Part shown: in pieces, positions 5,466 through 13,551 of the stretch
Layout: each line of letters opens with the position of its first letter
Numbering within the stretch: position 1 is the stretch's first letter
Assembly: GCA_945886995.1 (NCBI GenBank)
Contig: CAMCZJ010000067.1
Coordinates: 1 to 13,551, forward strand
DNA: 13,551 nucleotides
Reading direction: 5' to 3'
DNA from: Asaia bogorensis
GTDB taxonomy: Bacteria > Pseudomonadota > Alphaproteobacteria > Acetobacterales > Acetobacteraceae
Position numbers and translations under genes: made by a program
The notes under the pieces: generated by a model
Databases searched by the model: none
Told to the model about the DNA's origin: nothing
The model's input: the letters and a program-made list of their open reading frames with translations, nothing else

Positions 5466-5864
5466 TCAAAGCTTGCCCTGTTCGCGCAGCACTTCTTCCG
5501 CAACCCGTAGCGCATCAATCGCGGCGGGAAAACCGCAATAGGCAACGGAATGCGTGAAGATTTCTGAGATCTCCTCTGCGGTGCAACCATTATTCAGCGC
5601 CGCCACCAGATGGATGCGAAGCTCATGCGGGCGATTGAGCGCGCAAATCATGGCAAGCGTGATCAGGCTGCGTTCGCGCCGATCAAGCCCCGGCCTTTGC
5701 CATAGCGTGGCATAGGCGAATTCCTCGGAAAGCCGGCGCACCGCCGCGTTGAAGGGATTGGTGCCGGCATCACGCTTTTCCATATAGGCGCGGCCCAGCA
5801 CTTCATGCATCACCGCGCGGCCTTCTTCGCGCAGCGCATCATGGGCTTTTTGTTGCTCCATCAT
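5466..5864 (-). CDS. Carboxymuconolactone decarboxylase family protein (PcaC-like)
   Basis: The 132-residue product fits the size and pattern of gamma-carboxymuconolactone decarboxylases of the beta-ketoadipate pathway. It shows RRERSLITLAMICAL (63-76), RPHELRIHLVAALNNGCT (78-95), EEISEI and the AYCGFPAAIDAL block (109-119). The CxxC redox motif of the related AhpD peroxidase branch is absent, favouring decarboxylase-type or related chemistry. Relatives also act on unrelated lactones, so the reaction is not certain. The first of two ATGs (5864) is used; AAAGGA lies 5 nt upstream. It follows the metallo-hydrolase gene by 25 bp on the same strand and is most likely cotranscribed with it. Other pca genes are not in the window. 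Confidence 0.88.
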   Translation of the reverse strand: MMEQQKAHDALREEGRAVMHEVLGRAYMEKRDAGTNPFNAAVRRLSEEFAYATLWQRPGLDRRERSLITLAMICALNRPHELRIHLVAALNNGCTAEEISEIFTHSVAYCGFPAAIDALRVAEEVLREQGKL

Positions 5865-5889
5865 CTTGTCCTTTCAGGTGACAAATTAT

Positions 5890-6660
5890 TCAGGCGGAAG
5901 GCTGGGCCAGAGAAAACATTGTCGTATCCTGCAAATCCTTGCCGAACCAGGAACGGATGCCAGCGCTATGGCTGGAAAGCGCGCGAGGGACGCCATTTTC
6001 CACCACTACCGGCACGTCATGCCCGGGGATCAGCACGCAGCCCGGATGCCTGCGGCACATCTCCCACACCATATCAATCGTGGCGCGGCTGACAGCAGCG
6101 TCATAGGTCATGTCCGTGCTGCGTGTGGTCAATTCCACGCGGTTCTTCACCGCATCCTGCAACAGGACCACATCCTGCGGCGCGCCCTTGATCAGGAACA
6201 ACAAATGCCCCGGTGTATGGCCGGGCGAAAGATGCGCGGTAATGCCGGGCAGCACTTCCTGCCCAGCATCCATCAATTGCAGCGTGGGCCAATGGCTGAG
6301 CGCTTCCACCGCATGTTCCGGCACTGCGGTCTCGCCCCAACCCACACCAAGTGCCCAGGCCAATTCCTTGCGCCCAACATGGATCCGCGCATCGCGGAAC
6401 ATGGGCCAATTCACCACATGATCATGATGCAAATGGCTGATCAACAAATCCGTCACATCGGAAAGCTTCACGCCCTGTTTGGCAAGCGCTTCGACCAAAG
6501 GCTTTCTCATGCCATAGCCACCGCCATCCAGCACCACAATGCGGCCATGGCCGCGCAGCAGCGCCACGGTGCTCCAGCCCAAGCCGCCATGCTGCGTGGA
6601 TTTGCCGGGATAACCCTGGATCAGAATATCAATGCGCCAATCGCCGCTGGTGAACTGCAT
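5890..6660 (-). CDS. Metallo-beta-lactamase-fold hydrolase (lactonase-like)
   Basis: The 256-residue product has the full dinuclear-metal signature of the MBL superfamily: H76-L-H78-H79-D80-H81 (the HxHxDH motif), H148 in SPGHTPGH, D169 in LLQDA, and H214 in PGHD. This ligand set and the PGHTPGH motif are shared with the AHL-lactonase (AiiA/AttM)-like branch, so a lactone or ester substrate is plausible. No signal peptide is seen; it should be cytosolic. An AGGGGG ribosome site about 10 nt before the ATG at 6660 supports the start. It is 25 bp upstream of the carboxymuconolactone-decarboxylase-like gene and 76 bp downstream of the AsmA-like gene on the same strand. Fold and metal site are firm; substrate is not. 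Confidence 0.9.
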   Translation of the reverse strand: MQFTSGDWRIDILIQGYPGKSTQHGGLGWSTVALLRGHGRIVVLDGGGYGMRKPLVEALAKQGVKLSDVTDLLISHLHHDHVVNWPMFRDARIHVGRKELAWALGVGWGETAVPEHAVEALSHWPTLQLMDAGQEVLPGITAHLSPGHTPGHLLFLIKGAPQDVVLLQDAVKNRVELTTRSTDMTYDAAVSRATIDMVWEMCRRHPGCVLIPGHDVPVVVENGVPRALSSHSAGIRSWFGKDLQDTTMFSLAQPSA

Positions 6661-6736
6661 GGCGTGTTTCCCCCTTTACGTGATTGAAACAGCATCGCCA
6701 AAGAAATCACTCTGGTCCAGTCCCAAGAAACACGTG

Positions 6737-9700
6737 CTACTGCCTCGGCGCCTGTCCCGCCGGTTCCTGGCCAATCCCGAAAATCCCACGCAGGAAACCC
6801 GGCGTTAGCGCAGCCAATGGATTGATGCTGGTTTGTGGGTCATTCAACGGGCCACGCATGCGATAGGCAACGGCAAATAGGCCACCGCCTTCCTCTGGGC
6901 TGAACAACCGCCCGAAAATCGGAATGCGCCCAAGCAACGTATTGAAGAAATAAGCCGGCACGATTGTGCCTTCCAGGTCAAGCGTATCGCGCTCACGATC
7001 AATCCGCCCTTTGACGGTAAGGCCGAGGGAGGATGAAAACGCCCGCGCATCCTGCATAACCAAGGCATCGGGACTGAGGCTGAAGGGAATGGTGGCGCGG
7101 GTGAAATTCAAGCCCGGGCCGCGCAGCGCATCCACCAACCCGTAAAGCGTCATGGCTTGCAAAACCTTGCCAAGCCCTGGTGCATCACGCACCGCGAATT
7201 CTTCCAGCACCGCATCACCTGCCAGGATCGCGCCGGGGCGGGAATGATCATAATGGGCCGTCACGGTAAGCTTGCCGCCTTGGATGCTTTGCAGCACATC
7301 AAAGGCACTGAGCAAGGCACCGCCATTATCGCTGGTCAGACTCACGGCGCGGCGCTGGCCGTCAGGCGTAATCGTCAAGGCGAAGCCACCACGTTCCGGC
7401 AGACGCGCATTGATGCTCGCCTGCTGCATCACGCCAAGCGCATTGACCCTGATCTGCGCGTCAAGCCCGGCAATCTCCTTGCCGTGAGGCAGCAGCACCC
7501 GATCGAAACGTGCTTCCAGCCGCGCTGCAGCGCCCTCCTCAGCGGCCTTATCCGGGGCGGCGTGGGCGGCTAGCGCCGGCGCCATATCCAGCACGGTGCC
7601 ACGCAGCGCAATCGCCCATTGCCCGCCGGCGCGTGTGGCCGGTGGGCGCACTTCGCCGGTGAAGCGCGAACGGCCCAGGGTTACGCTGCTTAATTCAATA
7701 CGCTGCGGCACGCTTTGCCGAACCTCACTGGCGCGCCCGCGAATAAGCGAATCTGGTGTCTCAATGCGGAAGCTTTCAATCAGCGTCACCTGACCGCCCT
7801 GCATCAGCACCATCGCCTCCGCATTGCCGGCGACGCCCGGCGGCTTGCTCCAGGCCAGGGGTTCCACGCTGAGTGTGGCAGCGCGCAAATCCGCCCGCAC
7901 CGAAAGTCTGGATTGCCCGTTGCGCCGCGTTTCGTTGCGCAGATCAAGCTGTACCGGGCCTTCCAGCAACGGCCTGCCATCCAGGCCAAGCGCCGCCAAT
8001 TGCCGCGCATCGGCGCGGGCCGAGATGATTTCACGGGCAACAATGTCGGTGGCCGCGCCGTTGCGGAAATCGGTTTCTTGCCGAATACGCGCTTCAATAT
8101 CGCCAAGCACACCGGTGCCGGTGGCGGTCAGTCCCGCATTGCTGACCGAAACCGCGGCCACCCCGCGTTCCAGATCACGATCAAAAGCGATGCGCGGAAT
8201 ACGCAAATCGCGCACGTCAAGTTCGGCCTGGATATCAATACCCTCAATGTCCAGCGTCTTGATCAGCGGGAAGACAAGCTTGAGCGTGGCGCTGGCAAGC
8301 GTGCCAGTCGGGTCATTGATGGGCGGGGGGCGCTTGTCAAAAATCTTCAGCCGCGGATGACGCAGAACGGCCCAACCATCGGCCAGTGGGCCGCGCAGCT
8401 TGGCTTCAATGCGCGTAATTTCTGGGTCAGTCGCGAAGCTGATCGAAACCGTTGCGCCATCGGCCATGATTTCGGTGCCGGATTGCTGGCCGCTGGTCGC
8501 GGATATGTCAATCTTGTCGAGCGAAAACCGCGCCTCTCCCGTTACATTTTCGAATGGTGGTATGGGGCGCAGCCAATGGACGCTGACGCCATCCGCCCGC
8601 GCGGAACCTGTTAAACCCGTGATGGCGGGTGCGCTGCCATCCGCAGCGATGCGGGCTTCAACCCGCCAGGCCCCTTCGCGCAGCATGCCTGCGGTCAGGT
8701 TCTCGGCCAGCCATTCGCGTGGCTTGGGGGCGACACTCGGCGGCCAGTAATGCGGCAGATCGGCAATATCCAAGCCACGCAGCGTGACCTCAGCCACTGC
8801 CTGCCACGTGCCATCCTGCAATCGCGCCTCCCCCACCGCGCCAATCACGGGCGGCGAGGTGGCGCCTGGGCGCGGCGATGGTTGGGGTGCAAAGGCCAAG
8901 CGTTCCACCCGCACCACATCATCGGCAAAAGTCCCGTCCAGCAGGATGGAAGCGAAGGGTAAATCCCCGCCATCATGCGGGATATGCAGGACGCCCGCGC
9001 CGGTGCGCAGCCGGCCCATCAGCAAATCCGGCTGCGGCGCCCCGGCAAAACGCGCAATCAGGGTGATTTCCGCCTCAGCATCCAGCGCCGCCAAGGGCGC
9101 CAATTCCGCGCTGGCCTTGGCGAGTGCGGCGGGGCGAATGCCGCGCGCCGTGAGCGATGCCTCGCCGCGCCAAAGGGCGCGTTCCAGGTTACCGGCAATT
9201 TCAACCGGGATGCGCTGATCGGCCAGTTCCAGCATGGCGCGCCCGGTCAATTCCAACCCGCCCGCCGCGCGGCGTTGCAGCACCAATGAAGCAAGATTGG
9301 CCCGCGCCACACGCCCGGATGCCTCATCTGAAAGCGCCAGCCTGGTCTCCAGAAGCGCAATGCGCCTGATGGCCGATAGCGCAGTATCCTCATTGGGCGG
9401 CGCCAGCCAGGCGGTGACGATTGCCGCCAGGGCGCCAAGCTCAGTCGCCGGGGTTTCGCTGGCCTCCGCCTTGGCTGGCGCCAGCCCGAGGGAGAGCGCC
9501 CCCGCCGCGTCACGGTTCGCGAGCAGACTTAGCCCGCGCAATTCCACGCCACGCAAGGCGATATGCCCACGCAGCAGGCTGCCCGCCGAAAGCGAGGCAT
9601 CCACCTGCGGCAGTGTGGCTATCAGCACATCTTCCGTGTCCGAAAGCCGGATATCGGCAAAGCGCACCGCAATGGGAGAACGATGCCCCTCCCGCCAGCC

Positions 9701-9922
9701 TGCCCAGGAGACTTCGGCCGCGCCAACCGCAATGCTTTGGCCAGCCAGCGCTTGATTGGCCATGCCTTCGGCCTGGCGGGCCAGCCAGGGCAGGCTGACC
9801 GGGCCCTGTTCCAGCCGCCAGACAATGCCGCCAAGCGCAAGGCCAAGCAGCAGCGCCACGGTCAGGGAGACCCTGGCCAGTAACTTTAAACCCCGCCCCG
9901 CTTGACCTGCGACCCGCCTCAC
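6737..9922 (-). CDS. Large AsmA-like/YhdP-type envelope protein (DUF3971)
   Basis: This protein resembles the AsmA/YhdP/TamB group of bridge-like proteins anchored in the inner membrane and spanning the periplasm, implicated in phospholipid transport to the outer membrane. A GTG at 9922 is preferred as start (1061 residues): AGGGAAAG lies just upstream and the protein then opens with a basic segment and one membrane helix (about 14-35). An ATG at 10012 would add 30 residues reading through the glnE start. Long beta-rich repeats with many alternating hydrophobic residues follow. The C-terminal block (about 991-1055) has NTLLGRIPIFGRLF, then GGGLFAVAYRMRGPLNDP and INPLAALTPGFLR, the recognisable DUF3971/AsmA-like C-terminal signature. 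It is divergent from glnE and may lead into the MBL gene. Confidence 0.88.
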   Translation of the reverse strand: MRRVAGQAGRGLKLLARVSLTVALLLGLALGGIVWRLEQGPVSLPWLARQAEGMANQALAGQSIAVGAAEVSWAGWREGHRSPIAVRFADIRLSDTEDVLIATLPQVDASLSAGSLLRGHIALRGVELRGLSLLANRDAAGALSLGLAPAKAEASETPATELGALAAIVTAWLAPPNEDTALSAIRRIALLETRLALSDEASGRVARANLASLVLQRRAAGGLELTGRAMLELADQRIPVEIAGNLERALWRGEASLTARGIRPAALAKASAELAPLAALDAEAEITLIARFAGAPQPDLLMGRLRTGAGVLHIPHDGGDLPFASILLDGTFADDVVRVERLAFAPQPSPRPGATSPPVIGAVGEARLQDGTWQAVAEVTLRGLDIADLPHYWPPSVAPKPREWLAENLTAGMLREGAWRVEARIAADGSAPAITGLTGSARADGVSVHWLRPIPPFENVTGEARFSLDKIDISATSGQQSGTEIMADGATVSISFATDPEITRIEAKLRGPLADGWAVLRHPRLKIFDKRPPPINDPTGTLASATLKLVFPLIKTLDIEGIDIQAELDVRDLRIPRIAFDRDLERGVAAVSVSNAGLTATGTGVLGDIEARIRQETDFRNGAATDIVAREIISARADARQLAALGLDGRPLLEGPVQLDLRNETRRNGQSRLSVRADLRAATLSVEPLAWSKPPGVAGNAEAMVLMQGGQVTLIESFRIETPDSLIRGRASEVRQSVPQRIELSSVTLGRSRFTGEVRPPATRAGGQWAIALRGTVLDMAPALAAHAAPDKAAEEGAAARLEARFDRVLLPHGKEIAGLDAQIRVNALGVMQQASINARLPERGGFALTITPDGQRRAVSLTSDNGGALLSAFDVLQSIQGGKLTVTAHYDHSRPGAILAGDAVLEEFAVRDAPGLGKVLQAMTLYGLVDALRGPGLNFTRATIPFSLSPDALVMQDARAFSSSLGLTVKGRIDRERDTLDLEGTIVPAYFFNTLLGRIPIFGRLFSPEEGGGLFAVAYRMRGPLNDPQTSINPLAALTPGFLRGIFGIGQEPAGQAPRQ

Positions 9923-9939
9923 TCTTTCCCTAGACTCCC

Positions 9940-12921
9940 ATGACCCTTGCCCCTGCAGCTTTCCCCCTGCCCCGTGGATTCGACAAGGCCGCTGCCAGCC
10001 TTGCCCAGGCACATTTCAGCGACCAGGGGGAAGCGGAACGGCGCTTCGCCGAAAGCGCGGAAGGGGCGGCGATACTGGAAGCCATTGGTGGTCATAGCCC
10101 CTATCTAGCCGATTTGGCGGTGCGGGAGGGAGCCACCCTGCTTTTCATGGCCGAACGCGGCCCGGATGAAGCGTTCGTCCGCGCCATGGAACCGCTGACG
10201 CGGCTTGACCCCGCAACCCCCCGCCAGGCGCTTGCGATGCTGTTGCGCCAGGCCAAGCGCCAGGGGGCGTTGGTGGCGGCACTTGCGGATATTCGTGGGA
10301 TTTGGGGGCTGGATCGCGTGACCGGCGCGCTGTCCGACTTGGCGGAGCTCAGCATTGACACGGCTTGCGCCCATTTGCTGCGCGATGCCACGGCGCGCGG
10401 GGATTTGCGCCATACCGGCGGCAGCAAGACAGATGCCAAATCCATTGGCCGCCAATCGGGGCTGGTCATCCTGGGCATGGGCAAGCTTGGCGCGCGGGAG
10501 CTGAATTACTCATCAGATGTTGATCTGATGGTGCTGTATGATCCGGCAGCGGCACATGACCCGGATCGCGCCCAGGCGATTTATGTGCGGATCGCGCGTG
10601 ATTTGGTGCGGTTGATGGAAGAACGCACCGCCGATGGCTATGTGTTCCGCACGGATTTGCGCCTGCGGCCCGATCCGGCGGCGACTCCCTTGGCGGTCTC
10701 CATCCCCGCTGCCATCACCTACTACGAAAGCATGGGCCAGAATTGGGAACGCGCTGCCATGATCAAGGCGCGGCCCGTAGCAGCCGATCGTGCGGCGGGC
10801 GAGGCATTCCTGCGCGAAATCCGGCCCTTTGTTTGGCGGCGTTATCTGGATTTTGCGGCGGTGGCCGATATCCATTCCATCAAGCGGCAAATCCATGCCC
10901 ATAAGGGTGCCAAGGGCGCGCATGATACGGTGCAATTGGCCGGGCATGATGTGAAGCTGGGCCGGGGCGGCATTCGCGAAATTGAATTCACCGCGCAGGT
11001 GCTGCAATTGATCTGGGGCGGGCGCGATCCTGCTTTGCGCGACCCAACCACGCTGGGCGCGCTTTCCGCACTGGCTGGCGCGGGCAAGATCGAACGCCGC
11101 GCGGCGGCGGATTTGGCCGATGCCTATGGCTTTCTGCGCCGCCTGGAACATCGGCTGCAAATGGTGGCGGATCGGCAGACGCATCGGCTGCCGGAAGATG
11201 CGGAAGGGATCGCGCGCATCGCATCCTTCCTGGGCTATGCTGATAGCGCCAGTTTTGCGGAGGATTTCGCGCATCACCTGCGCCGCGTGGAACAGCATTA
11301 CGGGCGTATGTTTGAAGCTGAACCAACGCTCGCCGCCGATGCGGTGCAGGGCGATCTGGTTTTTACCGGCGTGGAGGATGATCCCGCCACCATCGCAACA
11401 CTTCGCGCCATGGGCTACGCCAATCCCGGCAGCATCGCCGCCAGTGTGCGTGGCTGGCATCACGGCCATGCGCGCGCCATTCGCAGTGAACGCGCGCGCG
11501 AATTGCTGACGGCGCTGATGCCAAGCCTGCTGGCGGCCTTCGCCAAGCAGCGCGATCCGGATGCGGCGCTGATGCGCCTTGATGCGCTATTTGGGCGGCT
11601 GACCACCGGCGTGCAGGTCTTGAGCCTGTTGCATCGTAACCCGCCCATGCTGGAACGCCTTGCCGGCATTCTGGGGGCGGCGCCGCAATTGGCGGATCAT
11701 TTGGCGCATCACACGGCGGCGCTTGAAGGGCTGCTGGTGGGGGCGGGCGGCGGTATTGGCAGCGCCGCTTCAGCACTGCCGGCGCTGTTGAAGGAAGCAC
11801 GCTATTTCGAAGAGGCGATGGAAGCTTCCCGCCGCCTGGTGCAGGAAGGCAAATTCGATATTGATGCCGCCACGCTTGAAGGCAGCATAGACCCCGATAT
11901 GGCGGGGGAAGCGCGCAGCGCCTTGGCCGATGCTGCGATTTCCGCGCTGCTGCCGCATGTGACCGCGGAATTCGCCGCGCGGCATGGCGCGGTGAAGGGC
12001 GGGCAGCTTGCTGTCGTCGCGCTTGGCAAGCTGGGTGGGCGGGAAATGCTCCCTGGATCCGATCTTGATCTGATTTTGGTTTACGACCACGCGCCCGAAG
12101 CTGAAACCAGTGAGGCCAAGGCCAAGCGCGGCGCCGCCCCGATCCGCCCCTTGCCGACCAGTCAGTATTTCACGCGCCTTGCACATCAAATGGTTGGCGC
12201 CATCACCGCGCCTGGCGCCGAGGGCAAGCTTTATGAGGTGGATATGCGGCTCCGCCCTTCAGGGTCGAAGGGGCCGGTCGCTGTCTCGCTGGCTGCGTTT
12301 CAGCGCTATCAGGCGGAAGATGCCTGGGGCTGGGAACGCATGGCGCTGACCCGCGCCCGCGTGGTGGCGGGGCCGCCGGCGCTGGCGCGGCGGATTGGTG
12401 CGGCCATTCGCGCCGCATTGTCCAATCCCGAAAAGGCCAAGACCACCATCGCCGATGCGCTCGCCATGCGCCAGCGCATGCTGCGCGAATTGCCGGGCGA
12501 TGGGCCATGGGATGTGAAGCTCAGCCCCGGTGGGCTGGTGGAGGTGGAATTCATCGCCCAGGCGCTGCAATTGCACCACGCGCCGCGCCACCCGGGAGTG
12601 CTGGCCACCACCACGCGCATCGCCATCGCCAATCTGGCCAAGATCGGCGCGCTGGATAGCGCCGAGGCCGAGGGGCTGATCGCCGCCGAACGGCTCTGGC
12701 GCGGTATCAGCGGCATTCTGCGCCTGACCCTTGGCCCCTGGCGTGAGGATACTCTGCCCGAACCCGCAGCGTCTGGCGTGCTGCGCGTGGCCGCCCCACT
12801 TTGCCCAAAGCGGCCCGTTGACCTTCCGGGCCTGCGCGCACAGATGGAAGAAAGCGCAAGGTTGGTGCGAAAAGTTTTCGAAGCCCGGCTTGGCCGGCTG
12901 GATCAGGGGGACCGGAAATGA
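9940..12921 (+). CDS. glnE: Glutamine synthetase adenylyltransferase/adenylyl-removing enzyme
   Basis: GlnE attaches AMP to, and removes it from, a tyrosine of glutamine synthetase, tuning ammonia assimilation under control of PII protein and glutamine. The 993 residues hold two nucleotidyltransferase halves. The N-terminal adenylyl-removing domain has GMGKLGARELNYSSDVDL (179-196; D193 and D195 metal ligands) and the C-terminal adenylyltransferase domain has LGKLGGREMLPGSDLDL (695-711; D708 and D710). Each is followed by the partner motif RTDLRLRPDP or EVDMRLRPSG and by a VKLGRGGIREIEF or VKLSPGGLVEVEF block. Both active sites look intact. The ATG at 9940 has no Shine-Dalgarno; the preceding bases are pyrimidine-rich because the opposite strand holds the AsmA-like gene's ribosome site. 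The stop overlaps the peroxiredoxin start by 4 bp (ATGA). Confidence 0.97.
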   Translation: MTLAPAAFPLPRGFDKAAASLAQAHFSDQGEAERRFAESAEGAAILEAIGGHSPYLADLAVREGATLLFMAERGPDEAFVRAMEPLTRLDPATPRQALAMLLRQAKRQGALVAALADIRGIWGLDRVTGALSDLAELSIDTACAHLLRDATARGDLRHTGGSKTDAKSIGRQSGLVILGMGKLGARELNYSSDVDLMVLYDPAAAHDPDRAQAIYVRIARDLVRLMEERTADGYVFRTDLRLRPDPAATPLAVSIPAAITYYESMGQNWERAAMIKARPVAADRAAGEAFLREIRPFVWRRYLDFAAVADIHSIKRQIHAHKGAKGAHDTVQLAGHDVKLGRGGIREIEFTAQVLQLIWGGRDPALRDPTTLGALSALAGAGKIERRAAADLADAYGFLRRLEHRLQMVADRQTHRLPEDAEGIARIASFLGYADSASFAEDFAHHLRRVEQHYGRMFEAEPTLAADAVQGDLVFTGVEDDPATIATLRAMGYANPGSIAASVRGWHHGHARAIRSERARELLTALMPSLLAAFAKQRDPDAALMRLDALFGRLTTGVQVLSLLHRNPPMLERLAGILGAAPQLADHLAHHTAALEGLLVGAGGGIGSAASALPALLKEARYFEEAMEASRRLVQEGKFDIDAATLEGSIDPDMAGEARSALADAAISALLPHVTAEFAARHGAVKGGQLAVVALGKLGGREMLPGSDLDLILVYDHAPEAETSEAKAKRGAAPIRPLPTSQYFTRLAHQMVGAITAPGAEGKLYEVDMRLRPSGSKGPVAVSLAAFQRYQAEDAWGWERMALTRARVVAGPPALARRIGAAIRAALSNPEKAKTTIADALAMRQRMLRELPGDGPWDVKLSPGGLVEVEFIAQALQLHHAPRHPGVLATTTRIAIANLAKIGALDSAEAEGLIAAERLWRGISGILRLTLGPWREDTLPEPAASGVLRVAAPLCPKRPVDLPGLRAQMEESARLVRKVFEARLGRLDQGDRK

Positions 12922-13388
12922 GCGAATTGGCTGAAGGCAAGAAGGCGCCTGCCTTCAAAATGGCGGCAAGCGGCGGACGAGAGGTTTCCTCAGCCAGCCT
13001 CAAGGGCAAACCCTATTTGCTCTATTTCTATCCCAAGGCGGATACGCCGGGTTGTACCAAGCAGGCTTGCGGCGTTCAGGAAGCGCTGCCCCAGCTTGGC
13101 AAGCTTGGCCTGACAGTAATTGGCGTATCGCCCGACGCCATGCCGCCAATTGAAAAATTCGCCAAGAAATACGGGCTGGAATTTCCCTTGGCCTCAGACC
13201 CCGAACACAAAACCGCTGAGGCCTATGGCGTTTGGGTGGAAAAATCCATGTATGGCAAGAAATACATGGGCATGGAGCGTTCAAGCTTTCTGGTGGGCGC
13301 CGATGGCAAGATCGTCAAAATCTGGCGCAAGGTGAAGCCCGAAGCCCATGCAGGGGAAGTGCTGGCGGCGGCCAAGGATTTGGGCTGA
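12918..13388 (+). CDS. bcp: Thioredoxin-dependent peroxiredoxin, Bcp/PrxQ type
   Basis: Bcp-type peroxiredoxins reduce hydrogen peroxide and organic hydroperoxides in the cytosol using thioredoxin. The 156-residue product has the usual length. The active site YPKADTPGCTKQAC carries the peroxidatic cysteine C46 in TPGCT and a resolving cysteine C51 five residues on, the atypical two-cysteine arrangement of E. coli Bcp. Downstream are VIGVSPD, the FPLASDPEHKTAEAYGVW block and RSSFLVGADGKI, all standard. The start overlaps the glnE stop as ATGA, indicating translational coupling. It ends 16 bp from the convergent J-domain gene. Confidence 0.95.
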   Translation: MSELAEGKKAPAFKMAASGGREVSSASLKGKPYLLYFYPKADTPGCTKQACGVQEALPQLGKLGLTVIGVSPDAMPPIEKFAKKYGLEFPLASDPEHKTAEAYGVWVEKSMYGKKYMGMERSSFLVGADGKIVKIWRKVKPEAHAGEVLAAAKDLG

Positions 13389-13401
13389 CGCGCAGCGCGC
13401 G
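13389..13401. terminator. Short GC hairpin between convergent stop codons
   Basis: CGCGC (13389-13393), a 3-nt AGC loop and GCGCG (13397-13401) form a perfect short stem in the 16-bp gap between the bcp stop and the J-domain gene stop. No T-run follows on either strand, so it is at best a weak or Rho-assisted terminator. Confidence 0.3.
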
Positions 13402-13404
13402 CCT

Positions 13405-13551
13405 TCAATCTTCGCTACGTCCTTCAAGGGAATCGAATACTTCCTCGGCACGCTTGAAGATTTCCTCGGCCTGCTGGCGCTTCGCGGGGTCGGTCTGCCG
13501 GTCTGGATGGTAGCGTCGGCGAAAGGCCCGGCGCGCTTCAACAATCAGCCA
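13405..13551 (-). CDS. C-terminal end of a J-domain (DnaJ-like) protein, partial
   Basis: Reading the minus strand from the window edge gives 48 open codons and a TGA at 13407-13405. The fragment reads ARRAFRRRYHPDRQTDP (about residues 6-22), followed by a basic/acidic helix with the EEIFKRAEEVFDSL pattern. This is helix II, the diagnostic HPD tripeptide (15-17) and helix III of a J domain, which stimulates the ATPase of DnaK. The protein ends seven residues after helix III, so the J domain sits at the C-terminus. This differs from classical DnaJ and is like short or C-terminal J-domain co-chaperones. The N-terminal part is outside the window, so the subfamily is open. It converges on bcp. 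Confidence 0.85.
   Translation of the reverse strand, partial: WLIVEARRAFRRRYHPDRQTDPAKRQQAEEIFKRAEEVFDSLEGRSED

Noticed and set aside
4586..5590. 334-codon open frame on the minus strand
   Set aside because: Antisense to the Bug protein gene; composition is typical of a shadow frame (Arg/Gly/His-rich, no motifs).
5866..6687. 273-codon open frame on the plus strand
   Set aside because: It lies wholly over the metallo-hydrolase gene, whose metal motifs are intact; the frame is a high-GC shadow with no recognisable family.
6680..6710. Inverted repeat GTGATT/AATCAC between the AsmA-like and MBL genes
   Set aside because: Six-base arms separated by 19 bases without a T-run or operator-like symmetry; likely chance.
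7715..8614. 299-codon open frame on the plus strand
   Set aside because: Antisense to the AsmA-like gene, with no family features and no ribosome site.
10513..11469. 318-codon open frame on the minus strand
   Set aside because: Antisense to glnE inside its conserved catalytic half.

Overview
The window reads as a chromosomal segment of a high-GC alphaproteobacterium. Several features point to Rhodospirillales, most likely an Acetobacteraceae/Roseomonas-type genome: a groES-groEL pair with CIRCE operators, a Usg-family gene, an orphan Bug-type solute-binding protein, and a small protein carrying an RHNGGPPLD motif. This placement is inferred from gene types and style only. No rRNA, tRNA, insertion sequence, prophage or CRISPR array was seen.

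Layout. (1) 1-1029, minus strand: the 5' part of groEL (cut by the window edge), groES, and a control region with two CIRCE-like operators on either side of a heat-shock-type promoter. (2) 1145-2317, plus strand: a Usg-family gene and a two-domain PCC/DUF296 protein. A tandem 52-bp hairpin repeat and a stem-loop terminator follow (2309-2454). (3) 2454-3291, minus strand: a glutathione S-transferase with a small Trp/Arg-rich protein translated just behind it. A PaaI-type thioesterase (3372-3800, plus) diverges from them. (4) 3801-4450: a noticeably AT-richer stretch with a small BamE/SmpA-like lipoprotein (minus). (5) 4451-5440: a Bug/TctC substrate-binding protein (plus). It converges on a metallo-beta-lactamase-fold hydrolase and a carboxymuconolactone-decarboxylase-like protein (minus, 6660 to 5466). 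(6) 6737-9922: a very large AsmA/YhdP-like envelope protein (minus), whose start codon lies only 17 bp from that of the divergent glnE. (7) 9940-13388, plus: glnE, overlapping by 4 bp a Bcp-type peroxiredoxin. (8) 13405-13551, minus: the last 48 codons of a protein that ends in a J domain.

Most genes are ordinary housekeeping or metabolic families: protein folding, nitrogen-status control of glutamine synthetase, peroxide defence, envelope lipid homeostasis, and uptake or turnover of organic acids. I did not find an obvious new multi-gene system. The best leads are the double-CIRCE groE control region, the hairpin repeat that contributes the stop codon of the PCC gene, the PCC protein with a histidine-less second half, the 17-bp divergent asmA/glnE start region, and the AT-rich lipoprotein island.
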